NCBI GenBank assembly: GCA_027315445.1
Contig: DAHUYA010000062.1
Span: 1-33,747 of the forward strand
From: Acidimicrobiaceae bacterium
GTDB taxonomy: Bacteria > Actinomycetota > Acidimicrobiia > Acidimicrobiales > RAAP-2
Length of the DNA: 33,747 nucleotides
Reading direction: 5' to 3'
Of the stretch, positions 8,884 through 16,409 are shown in pieces; positions within the stretch are counted from its first letter, which is position 1; every line of letters starts with the position of its first letter. The position numbers were made by a program, and so were the translations under genes. A model generated the notes under the pieces. That model ran no database searches and was not told the DNA's origin. It was given only the letters and a program-made list of their open reading frames with translations.

Positions 8884-10056
8884 CTACCCCTGGGTGCAGG
8901 CCCCGGTCGAGACGGGGGACTGCAGCACGGCCGCCCGGTCGACCCGGGCCAGGACCTGCGGGGAGGTCAGGGCGTAGCCGACGTTGGCGTCGGTGGTCGA
9001 CCGCGAGAACACCACCCCGATCACCGACCCGGTGGTGGACACGAGCGGGCCGCCGGAATTGCCCGGCTGCACGTCGGCGTCGATCTGGTAGACCTCCCGG
9101 ATCACGAAGCCCTCGTTGTAGATGTTGCGGCCCTCGGCCGTGATGGTCGCTGCCACCCCGGCCGGCTCGACGGTCAGCGGCCCGTCCTCGGGGTAGCCGA
9201 GCACGGCTCCCTTGGCGCCCCGGGGAACGGTCGAGGGGTCGAGGTGGAGGGCCGGCCCCAGCGGGGCGTCGGTCCGCAGCACCGCCAGGTCGAAGTCCGG
9301 GTCGACCAGGACGGGCGTGGCCGGGTAGGGGACCCCGCCCACCAGCACCTGGGTGGCGCGCTCGCCGGCCACCACGTGGGCGTTGGTCACCACCAGCCCC
9401 CCGCCGGCCACGAAGCCCGACCCCTCCTGCAGGTAGCCGCAGGCCTGCCCCAGGATCTTCACGGTGGAGGCGGCCGCCACCCGGGCGATCGCCTGGGCCT
9501 CGGGATCGGAGGGCACGGCCACCGGCTGGGCGGTCGGCGGCGCCAGCTCGGCGAACACCGGCGGGAACCCGGTGTTGCCGAGGAAGGCCTGGATCTTGGC
9601 GTAGACGTCGGGCACCGGTGGCATCACGTCGTCGACCGTCCGCAGCACCGACGAGCCCTCGATCTGGTCGTTGAGCCACCCGTAACGACTCTGGGAGAGC
9701 ACGCTGCCGAGCAACCAGGCCGAGAGCAGCACCGCCGCCACGGCCACCAGCACCCCGGCCGCCGCATCCACCGGGCCGAGCCGGATGCGGCGGATGGCGG
9801 CGTGGCTCCAGGAGCCCAGCACCCGACCGCCCACCCCGAGGATCAGGGCCGGGCCGAAGACGGTGAGCAGCGCCACGGCCGCCCGGACGCCCACCGAGTG
9901 GATGTGCGGGGCCACCGCCGCCGCCAGCAGGGCCCCGAGGGTGACGCCGAGCCAGAAGCCCCCGAACGTCAGCACCTGCACCAGGGCCCCCAGCCGCAGC
10001 CCGTGGATCGCCGCCGCCACCAGCGCCACGACCAGCACCAGGTCGACCCAATCCAC
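8884..10056 (-). CDS. marP: CvpA-type membrane trypsin-like serine protease, MarP-like
   Basis: Four hydrophobic N-terminal segments (MDWVDLVLVVALVAAAIHGLRLGALVQVLTFGGFWLG...), then GSGFVAGGGLVVTNAHVVAGE, DFDLAVLR, VQPGNSGGPL catalytic motifs. Confidence 0.85.
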   Translation of the reverse strand: MDWVDLVLVVALVAAAIHGLRLGALVQVLTFGGFWLGVTLGALLAAAVAPHIHSVGVRAAVALLTVFGPALILGVGGRVLGSWSHAAIRRIRLGPVDAAAGVLVAVAAVLLSAWLLGSVLSQSRYGWLNDQIEGSSVLRTVDDVMPPVPDVYAKIQAFLGNTGFPPVFAELAPPTAQPVAVPSDPEAQAIARVAAASTVKILGQACGYLQEGSGFVAGGGLVVTNAHVVAGERATQVLVGGVPYPATPVLVDPDFDLAVLRTDAPLGPALHLDPSTVPRGAKGAVLGYPEDGPLTVEPAGVAATITAEGRNIYNEGFVIREVYQIDADVQPGNSGGPLVSTTGSVIGVVFSRSTTDANVGYALTSPQVLARVDRAAVLQSPVSTGACTQG

Positions 10057-10155
10057 TGGGGCAGGGTAGACGACCCCCCGGTGCAGGAGGCCGGGTGCTC
10101 ACCCCGGCCGACGGGTGGCAACCGCCGTGGGGCATCGGGCGTTAGTTTCCGTGTG

Positions 10156-11370
10156 GTGTTGAGACGGGGGGCACGGTCGGCGCTGGCGCCACTGGCAGCA
10201 CTGGCAGCGCTGGCGGTGCTGGCGGCGATGGCGGCGCTCGGGGTGCCCGGAGCGGCCGCCGCCGCCCGGGCGGCGCAGGTGCTCGGGCATCCCGCCCCGG
10301 CCGGCACCGGCGCGCTCGAAGCGGTGGCGTGCGCCACACCCTCGACGTGCTGGGCGGTCGGCGCCATGCCGGTCGGGCGCCAGACCCCCTCGAGCGGTGG
10401 CGCCACCGTCGTGCTCGCCCGGACCACCGATGCCGGTGCCCGTTGGGGGACGGTACGGGTCCACACCCGTGCGCCGGTGGAGCTGACCGCCGTGTCGTGC
10501 CCGGACCGCCGGCACTGCACGGCCGTCGGCGCCACGAGCCTGCAGGGGCTCCCGGTGGGAGCGGTGCTCACCACCGCCGACGGCGGACGGACCTGGACGC
10601 CCCTGCCGGCCCCGGCAAGCTCGGTCGACCTGGCCGGCGTGGCCTGCCGGACGGCCCTGGCCTGCGTGGCACTGGCCACCGACGGCACCACCTACTGGGC
10701 GGCGACCACGACCGACGGGGGGAGGATCTGGCAGCGGGCGGGCGACCTGCCGGCCGGCTTCGGCGGTGCCGGCGGCCTGACCTGCCCTCGGCCCGGCCTC
10801 TGCCTGGTCGCCGGGTACACCGCCGTCGCCCCGGGCAAGGGGGCCGGGGCGGTGGCGGTCTCGAACGACGGGGGCGCCGCCTGGAAGGTGGCCACCCTCC
10901 CGGCGGGGACCGGGCTCCTCCACACGGTGGCATGCCTGCGCGCCGGACCGTGCCTCGCCGCCGGCACGACCTCGACCACCGACACCGACCTGTTGCCAGC
11001 CCCCGGGGCCCTGCTGACCAGCAGCGACGGCGGTGCCACCTTCGAGGCCCGCCGGTCACCGCCCGCCATGGACGACGCGTTCGGGCTGGCGTGCACCGGC
11101 CCGGCCCGCTGCGTGCTGGTCGGCACGGTGTGGACCTCCGACACCGACCCGGTGCCCACCGGCTCGGTGCTGCTCACCGACGACGGCGGCCTTCACTGGC
11201 GCCACGTCGCCAGCCGGTTCGTCCCGGTCGGCCTCATCGGCGTGGCCTGCCCGACCCCCACCGCGTGCGTGGCGGCCGGCAACGACGTGGTGGCCCAGGT
11301 CGCCCTGCCGCCCCCGCCGCCGACCGCGAGAACCGCCGGCTCGGGGTCGCCGGCCTCGACCCGCCGGTGA
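10156..11370 (+). CDS. Secreted Asp-box (BNR/YCF48-like) beta-propeller-type protein with seven C-x5-C repeats
   Basis: Signal-like LAPLAALAALAVLAAMAALGVPGAAAAARA. Repeated TTDAGARW, TADGGRTW, TTDGGRIW, SNDGGAAW, SSDGGATF, TDDGGLHW, alternating with CATPSTC, CPDRRHC, CRTALAC, CPRPGLC, CLRAGPC, CTGPARC, CPTPTAC. GTG start at 10153 also possible. Confidence 0.78.
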   Translation: MLRRGARSALAPLAALAALAVLAAMAALGVPGAAAAARAAQVLGHPAPAGTGALEAVACATPSTCWAVGAMPVGRQTPSSGGATVVLARTTDAGARWGTVRVHTRAPVELTAVSCPDRRHCTAVGATSLQGLPVGAVLTTADGGRTWTPLPAPASSVDLAGVACRTALACVALATDGTTYWAATTTDGGRIWQRAGDLPAGFGGAGGLTCPRPGLCLVAGYTAVAPGKGAGAVAVSNDGGAAWKVATLPAGTGLLHTVACLRAGPCLAAGTTSTTDTDLLPAPGALLTSSDGGATFEARRSPPAMDDAFGLACTGPARCVLVGTVWTSDTDPVPTGSVLLTDDGGLHWRHVASRFVPVGLIGVACPTPTACVAAGNDVVAQVALPPPPPTARTAGSGSPASTRR

Positions 11371-11372
11371 CC

Positions 11373-13115
11373 TCAGGGGCGCAGGGCGGCCGCCAAGAGC
11401 CCCGGTAGGCGGCGGAGCGCAGGCGCCGCCTCGAACGCCAGGAGCCGGCGGGCCAGCGGCAGGGTGCCGCGGTGGGTGGCGAACCAGGCCGGTGCCGGGT
11501 GGGCCCGGAACGGACCGGTGACCACCGACTTCTCGGGTCGGTCGAACATGTAGGCGTTGCCCACCACGCCCACCCCCGACTGGATGTCGGTCGGCTGGTG
11601 GCCGGGATAGGCGCCCCAGGTGGTGCTGCCGAGCGCGAAGGCCAGGGCGTGCCATGCGTTGACCCCGACCGCCCCGTAGCGGAGGCCGGCCACCGCCCGC
11701 TCGAGCGCGGCCGCGCCCTGCGGGCGGCGGGCCGTGCGCGGGTCGACGAGCACGGTCGCCGACAGGGTCCCCCACAGCACCTCGTTGCAGAAGTCGACGG
11801 CCGCATCGAGGAAGGCGGCCGGCGAAGTCGCGTCGAGCGCCGTCTCGGCCATCAGCCCGCAGAAGGCCTCCACGTTGAAGCAGACGTCGTCCACCCGGCC
11901 GGGTGGGACCCCCTCGACCAGCGTCCAGGGGAGCTCTCCCTCGGCGGGACGGCCGAGGGAGAGGGCGTCGGGGTGGGCGGCCAGGACCGCCGCCCGGCGC
12001 TCGGAGGCCCCCGGGTAGTAGGCACGGCGGGTCGGGATCTGACGCAGCGCCTGGTGGAGGGCGCCGAGGAAGGCCTGGCGCGCCGGCCAGCCGGCGTGGG
12101 TCACGACCACCCGGGTGGTGAGGCAGTTGAAGCCGGCGTTGTTCACCAGGGTGCTGGCCACGTGGGCCGCCTGGTAGCGGAGCTCGGCCGGCGTCCAGTC
12201 CCCCGGCACCACCACGAGCGGCGAGACGTTGCCCAGCTCGGCGGTCCCCGTCACCGAGGTGAGCGGTCGGCCGGCCGCCTTGCGCCGGGCGCCCTCGTCG
12301 CCCGGCCCGAAGACGATGGCGTCGTAGGTCTTGTCGGACCCGGTGACGTGGACCACGTCCACCCGGGGATGACCCGTGAGGTGGGCGCCGGCGGCCGCGT
12401 CACCGGTCAGCACCCGTAGCACGCCGACCTCCTCGAGGGCGGCCATGGCCCGTCGCCAGTGGGGGACCAGGTAGGCGTTGACCGGGTTGGCCTTCAGTAC
12501 CACCACCTTGCCGTCGACGAACAGCTCGCCCAGCGCGTCACGCGGGCCGAGGGAGGCCACGTTGCCCGCCCCGAGCACCGCCGCCACCCCCTCGGCGGCG
12601 GCGGGGTCCCGGTAGGCGGCGGCCTGCCCGGCCTCCACCTCCGCCCGGCTGCGCCCGGGCGGCATCCAGACCTCGGCCCGGTAGCCCTGGTACAGCAACC
12701 GGTCGTAGCCGTCGGCAGGGAAGACGCCGAACGCCAGCCGGTCACCTGGGGCGGGGCGGACCGGCCCTGGGAAACGGGGGCGGCCGGTGCGCTCGATGTC
12801 GAGCAGCGAGTCGCGGAGCAGCCGGGCCAGGCGGACGAAGGGGAGGACCCCGCTCAGCAGCTCCTCGCCGGCGGCGGGCGTCCGACGCCCGAGCCCCTTG
12901 GCCCGGCAGGCGTCGTCGAGCCAGTCTTCGGCGGCGGCCACGGTGTCCGCCAGCACCCGGTCGAGCAGGGCCGCCCGGTCCGCCGGCCGGGTGCCGGCCC
13001 ACCATCGAGCCCGGCCGGCCACGTCCTCCACCGCCCGGTCGAGTGCATCGACGTCGGTCGGGCCGGCCGCCGGCTGGGCGGCGGGGGCCGATCCGCGGGC
13101 CCTCGGGGCGCTCAC
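11373..13115 (-). CDS. Aldehyde dehydrogenase family protein (divergent)
   Basis: VTGTAELGNVSPLVVVPGDW, STLVNNAGFNCLTTRVVV, LRYGAVGVNAWHALAFALGSTTWGAYPG. GTG start overlaps the upstream LLM stop by 4 nt. Confidence 0.82.
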   Translation of the reverse strand: MSAPRARGSAPAAQPAAGPTDVDALDRAVEDVAGRARWWAGTRPADRAALLDRVLADTVAAAEDWLDDACRAKGLGRRTPAAGEELLSGVLPFVRLARLLRDSLLDIERTGRPRFPGPVRPAPGDRLAFGVFPADGYDRLLYQGYRAEVWMPPGRSRAEVEAGQAAAYRDPAAAEGVAAVLGAGNVASLGPRDALGELFVDGKVVVLKANPVNAYLVPHWRRAMAALEEVGVLRVLTGDAAAGAHLTGHPRVDVVHVTGSDKTYDAIVFGPGDEGARRKAAGRPLTSVTGTAELGNVSPLVVVPGDWTPAELRYQAAHVASTLVNNAGFNCLTTRVVVTHAGWPARQAFLGALHQALRQIPTRRAYYPGASERRAAVLAAHPDALSLGRPAEGELPWTLVEGVPPGRVDDVCFNVEAFCGLMAETALDATSPAAFLDAAVDFCNEVLWGTLSATVLVDPRTARRPQGAAALERAVAGLRYGAVGVNAWHALAFALGSTTWGAYPGHQPTDIQSGVGVVGNAYMFDRPEKSVVTGPFRAHPAPAWFATHRGTLPLARRLLAFEAAPALRRLPGLLAAALRP

Positions 13116-14047
13116 CGCAACCCCGGGGCGACCTGCTCGGCCAGCAGGCCGATGTGGTCGAGGTCGGTCAGGTCGAGAAGCTGCAGGTAGAGGGTCCCCG
13201 CACCGACCGACGTGAGCTCGGCCAGCCGTTCGACCACCTCGGCCGGCGTCCCGGCCGCGGCATGGCGCCGGAGGTCCTCGACGCTGCGGCCGATGGCCGC
13301 GGCCCGGCGGGCCAGGGTGCCCGGGTCGGTGGCGCAGCACACGGTGACGGCGGCTGACAGCCGGAGGGTCGAGGGGTCCCGCCCCGTCTCCTCGCAGGCT
13401 CGCCGCACCCGTTCGAACTGGGCCCCGGTGTCGGGGACCGGGTGGAACGGCACGTTGAACTCGTCGGCCACCCGGGCGGCCAACCTCGGCGTGCGCCGTG
13501 CACCGGCGCCGCCCACGATCAACGGCGGGTGGGGCCGCTGGACGGGCGTGGGGAGCGCCGGCGAGTCGACCAACCGGTAGTGGCGCCCCTCGTGGCCGAA
13601 GCGCTCGCCTTCGGGGGTGGTCCACAGGCCGCGGATGATCTCGAACTGCTCCTCGAGCCGTTCGAAGCGCTCGCCCAGCGGCGGGAACGGGATGCCGTAG
13701 GCGGCGTGCTCGTCGTCGTACCAGCCGGCCCCGAGGCCGAGCTCCACCCGCCCGCCGCTCATCTGGTCGACCTGGGCGACGACGACGGCCAGCGGGCCGG
13801 GCAGCCGGAAGGTCGCCGAGGTCACGAGGGTGCCGAGGCGCACCCGCTCGGTCTCGCGGGCCAGCGCGGCCAGGGTCGCCCAGGCATCCGTCGGCCCCGG
13901 GAGCCCGTCACCGCCGATCGCCAGGAAGTGGTCGGAGCGGAAGAAGCCGTCGAACCCGCCGGCCTCGGTGGCACGGGCGGCGGCCAGCAGCTGGTCGTAG
14001 GTGCCGCCCTGCTGGGGCTCGACGAAGATCCGGAGGCGCGCGGGCAC
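13112..14047 (-). CDS. LLM-class (luciferase-like, probably F420-dependent) oxidoreductase
   Basis: RIFVEPQQGGTYDQLLAAARATEAGGFDGFFRSDHFL, LGTLVTSATFRLPGPLAVVVAQVDQMSGGRVELGLGAGWYDDEHAAYGIPFP. Start at 14047 or 14050 (GTG). Confidence 0.9.
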   Translation of the reverse strand: MPARLRIFVEPQQGGTYDQLLAAARATEAGGFDGFFRSDHFLAIGGDGLPGPTDAWATLAALARETERVRLGTLVTSATFRLPGPLAVVVAQVDQMSGGRVELGLGAGWYDDEHAAYGIPFPPLGERFERLEEQFEIIRGLWTTPEGERFGHEGRHYRLVDSPALPTPVQRPHPPLIVGGAGARRTPRLAARVADEFNVPFHPVPDTGAQFERVRRACEETGRDPSTLRLSAAVTVCCATDPGTLARRAAAIGRSVEDLRRHAAAGTPAEVVERLAELTSVGAGTLYLQLLDLTDLDHIGLLAEQVAPGLR

Positions 14048-14115
14048 CACGACCACCGTACCCCGCCGCCTTCGCGAACGGCCGGTTGCGTCGCGGTGTC
14101 CGACGAGTGGCAGCG

Positions 14116-14181
14116 GATCACCAAAGGTTCCATTACCGTTCACCCCCCGTTCTCCTTCGGGTCGATTCCAGTTCATGTGCA
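14116..14181 (+). promoter_or_regulatory. Array of six contiguous 11-nt PHO-box-like direct repeats upstream of pstB
   Basis: GATCACCAAAG / GTTCCATTACC / GTTCACCCCCC / GTTCTCCTTCG / GGTCGATTCCA / GTTCATGTGCA. Positions 1 (G), 3 (T) and 4 (C) identical in all six; resembles the actinobacterial PhoP direct-repeat unit (GTTCACC-type). Confidence 0.72.
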
Positions 14182-14227
14182 GTCGGTAGACAATCGGCAA
14201 TGGGAACGAAGCGGACACCGTGGCCGC

Positions 14228-15109
14228 ATGACTGAATCCTCGAACAACGGCGTGGGGCCGAACGTCCCGCTGGACCGCCGCGACCCGGCCACCGGCCAGG
14301 CCCCGGGTCCGGTCGACCCGGCCCTCGAGGCGATCGACCCGGACCGGGGGCGACCGGCCAACGTGATCGCCACCCGGGGGCTGTCGCTTCGCTTCGGCGA
14401 CAAGACCATCCTGTCGGGGATCGACATGCTCTTCCCCCGGGGGACGATCACCGCGCTGATCGGCCCCACCGGCTCGGGCAAGTCCACCTTCCTGCGGACC
14501 CTCAACCGGATGAACGACAAGGTGTCGGGCTTCCGCTACGGGGGCGACGTCCTGCTCGACGACGAGAGCATCTGGGCGTCCCACCAGGACCTGCTCGCCC
14601 TCCGGCGGCGGGTCGGCATGCTCTTCCAACGCCCGAACCCCTTCCCCATGTCCATCCGCGACAACGTGGTGGCCGGGGTGAAGGCCCACCGCATCGCCAA
14701 GGGCAAGCAGCTCGACGTGGTGGCGGAGGAGCGGTTGCGCCAGGTCGGGCTGTGGGACGCGGCGAAGGACCGCCTGGGTGACTCACCGTTCCGGCTCTCG
14801 GGAGGCCAGCAGCAACTGCTCTGCCTGGCCCGGGCCCTGGCGGTGGGCCCGGAGGTGCTGCTGCTCGACGAGCCCACCTCCTCCCTCGACCCCATCTCCA
14901 CCGAGAACGTGGAGGCGATGCTGAAGAGCCTGGCGCCGGCGCTCACCCTGATCGTGGTCACCCACAACCTGGGGCAGGCCCGACGGGTGTCCCACCACAC
15001 GATGTTCTTCTACGACGGCGCCCTGGTGGAGCACGGGCCGACCGAGGTCCTCTTCGAACACCCCCGCGAGGACCAGACCGAGCGTTACGTCACCGGGCGC
15101 ATGGGATGA
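14228..15109 (+). CDS. pstB: Phosphate ABC transporter ATP-binding protein PstB
   Basis: ALIGPTGSGKSTFLRTLNRMND (Walker A), GMLFQRPNPFPMSIRDNV, RLSGGQQQLLCLARALAVGPEVLLLDEPTSSLDPIST. Confidence 0.95.
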   Translation: MTESSNNGVGPNVPLDRRDPATGQAPGPVDPALEAIDPDRGRPANVIATRGLSLRFGDKTILSGIDMLFPRGTITALIGPTGSGKSTFLRTLNRMNDKVSGFRYGGDVLLDDESIWASHQDLLALRRRVGMLFQRPNPFPMSIRDNVVAGVKAHRIAKGKQLDVVAEERLRQVGLWDAAKDRLGDSPFRLSGGQQQLLCLARALAVGPEVLLLDEPTSSLDPISTENVEAMLKSLAPALTLIVVTHNLGQARRVSHHTMFFYDGALVEHGPTEVLFEHPREDQTERYVTGRMG

Positions 15110-15194
15110 CCGACCCGTGGCCGGTCCCGGGCTCGCTCGGACCGGCCACCGCGATGCCCGGTCGTGTCCCGGCGCGGCCCCCAACTGTCCGCAG

Positions 15195-15229
15195 GCGAGC
15201 CAGGCGAGCCAGTCGAGCCAGTCGAGCAG
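15195..15229. repeat. 9-bp tandem repeat (about 3.5 copies) in the pstB-pstS intergenic region
   Basis: GCGAGCCAG GCGAGCCAG TCGAGCCAG TCGAGCAG. Confidence 0.85.
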
Positions 15230-15244
15230 TCAAGGCAACGAACC

Positions 15245-15270
15245 AACAATGAGGAGGAACAATGAGGAGG
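15245..15270 (+). repeat. 13-bp tandem duplication carrying a Shine-Dalgarno sequence
   Basis: AACAATGAGGAGG at 15245-15257 and again at 15258-15270. Confidence 0.95.
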
Positions 15271-15278
15271 AAGGACAC

Positions 15279-16409
15279 GTGAGTCGGAGAATCCGGGCCA
15301 GTCGTGTGGTGCCGGTGATCGTCCTGGCGCTGGCACTTGGTGCCGGGAGCGTCGCGACCGCCGGCACCGCCTGGGCGGCCAAGAAGAAGAAGAACGACAA
15401 GGTGTCGACCGCCGTCGAGAAGCCGCCCAAGGCGACGTTGAGCGAGACCGGCAGCACCCTGCTCTACCCGCTGTGGAACATCTGGGCGCCGGCCTACCAA
15501 GGGAAGTACCCGCAGGTGTCGCTGACGACGGCCGGCACGGGGTCGGGCACCGGCATCTCGGACGCCGCCAGCGGCACGGTGGACATCGGCTCCTCGGACG
15601 CGTACCTGTCCCCGGCCGACAACCAGCAGTACCCGACGCTGGAGAACATCCCGCTGGCCATTTCGGTGCAGGTGATCGCCTACAACCTGCCGGGCTTGAC
15701 CGCCCACCTCAAGTTGAACGGGAAGATCCTCTCGGAGATCTACCGGGGCAAGATCACCAACTGGAACAACTCGGCCATCGCCTCGCTCAATCCGGGGTTG
15801 ACCCTCCCCAACCTGCCGATCGTGGCCCTGCACCGTTCCGACGGCAGCGGTGACACCTTCCTGTTCACCACCTACCTGTCGGACCAGGACCCCAACAACT
15901 GGGGCAAGTCGGTCGGCTTCAACACGTCGGTCCAGTGGCCGAGCACCCCCGGCGAGCTCGCCGAGCAGGGCAACGGCGGCATGGTGTCGGGTTGCAAGGC
16001 CACCCCGGGGTGCATCGCCTACGTGGGCATCAGCTACCTGTCCCAGCTCCTCGGCGACGGGCTCACCTACGCCCAGGTGTTGAACGGCAAGGGGCAGTAC
16101 GAGCTCCCGACGTCCAAGGCGGTGGCGGCCGAATCGGCGTACTACGTGAAGAAGACGCCGGCCAACGGCACCATCTCGCTGATCGACGGCCCGGTCAAGG
16201 GCGGCTACCCGATCATCAACTACGAGTACGCCATCGTGAACACGCACCAGCCGAGCGCCTCGACCGCCAAGGCCATCCGTTCGATCCTCGAGTGGGCGAT
16301 CAACCCGAAGGACGGCAACAGCTCCCAGTACCTGAGCCAGGTCAGCTTCCAGCCACTGCCGCCCAAGCTGTTGGACGCCTCACTGAAGCAGATAGCGAAG
16401 ATCAAGTAG
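15279..16409 (+). CDS. pstS: Phosphate-binding protein PstS
   Basis: Signal peptide VVPVIVLALALGAGSVATAGTAWAA; LSETGSTLLYPLWNIWAPAYQ, TTAGTGSGTGISDAASGTVDIGSSDAYL, HRSDGSGDTFLFTTYL. GTG start with GAGGAGGAAGGA upstream; in-frame ATG at 15249 is the alternative start. Confidence 0.93.
   Translation: MSRRIRASRVVPVIVLALALGAGSVATAGTAWAAKKKKNDKVSTAVEKPPKATLSETGSTLLYPLWNIWAPAYQGKYPQVSLTTAGTGSGTGISDAASGTVDIGSSDAYLSPADNQQYPTLENIPLAISVQVIAYNLPGLTAHLKLNGKILSEIYRGKITNWNNSAIASLNPGLTLPNLPIVALHRSDGSGDTFLFTTYLSDQDPNNWGKSVGFNTSVQWPSTPGELAEQGNGGMVSGCKATPGCIAYVGISYLSQLLGDGLTYAQVLNGKGQYELPTSKAVAAESAYYVKKTPANGTISLIDGPVKGGYPIINYEYAIVNTHQPSASTAKAIRSILEWAINPKDGNSSQYLSQVSFQPLPPKLLDASLKQIAKIK

Noticed and set aside
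9244-10152. N-terminal 300 aa of the 708-aa plus-strand ORF
   Set aside because: Antisense to the MarP-like gene; only the part from the GTG at 10153/10156 has a signal peptide and the repeat architecture.
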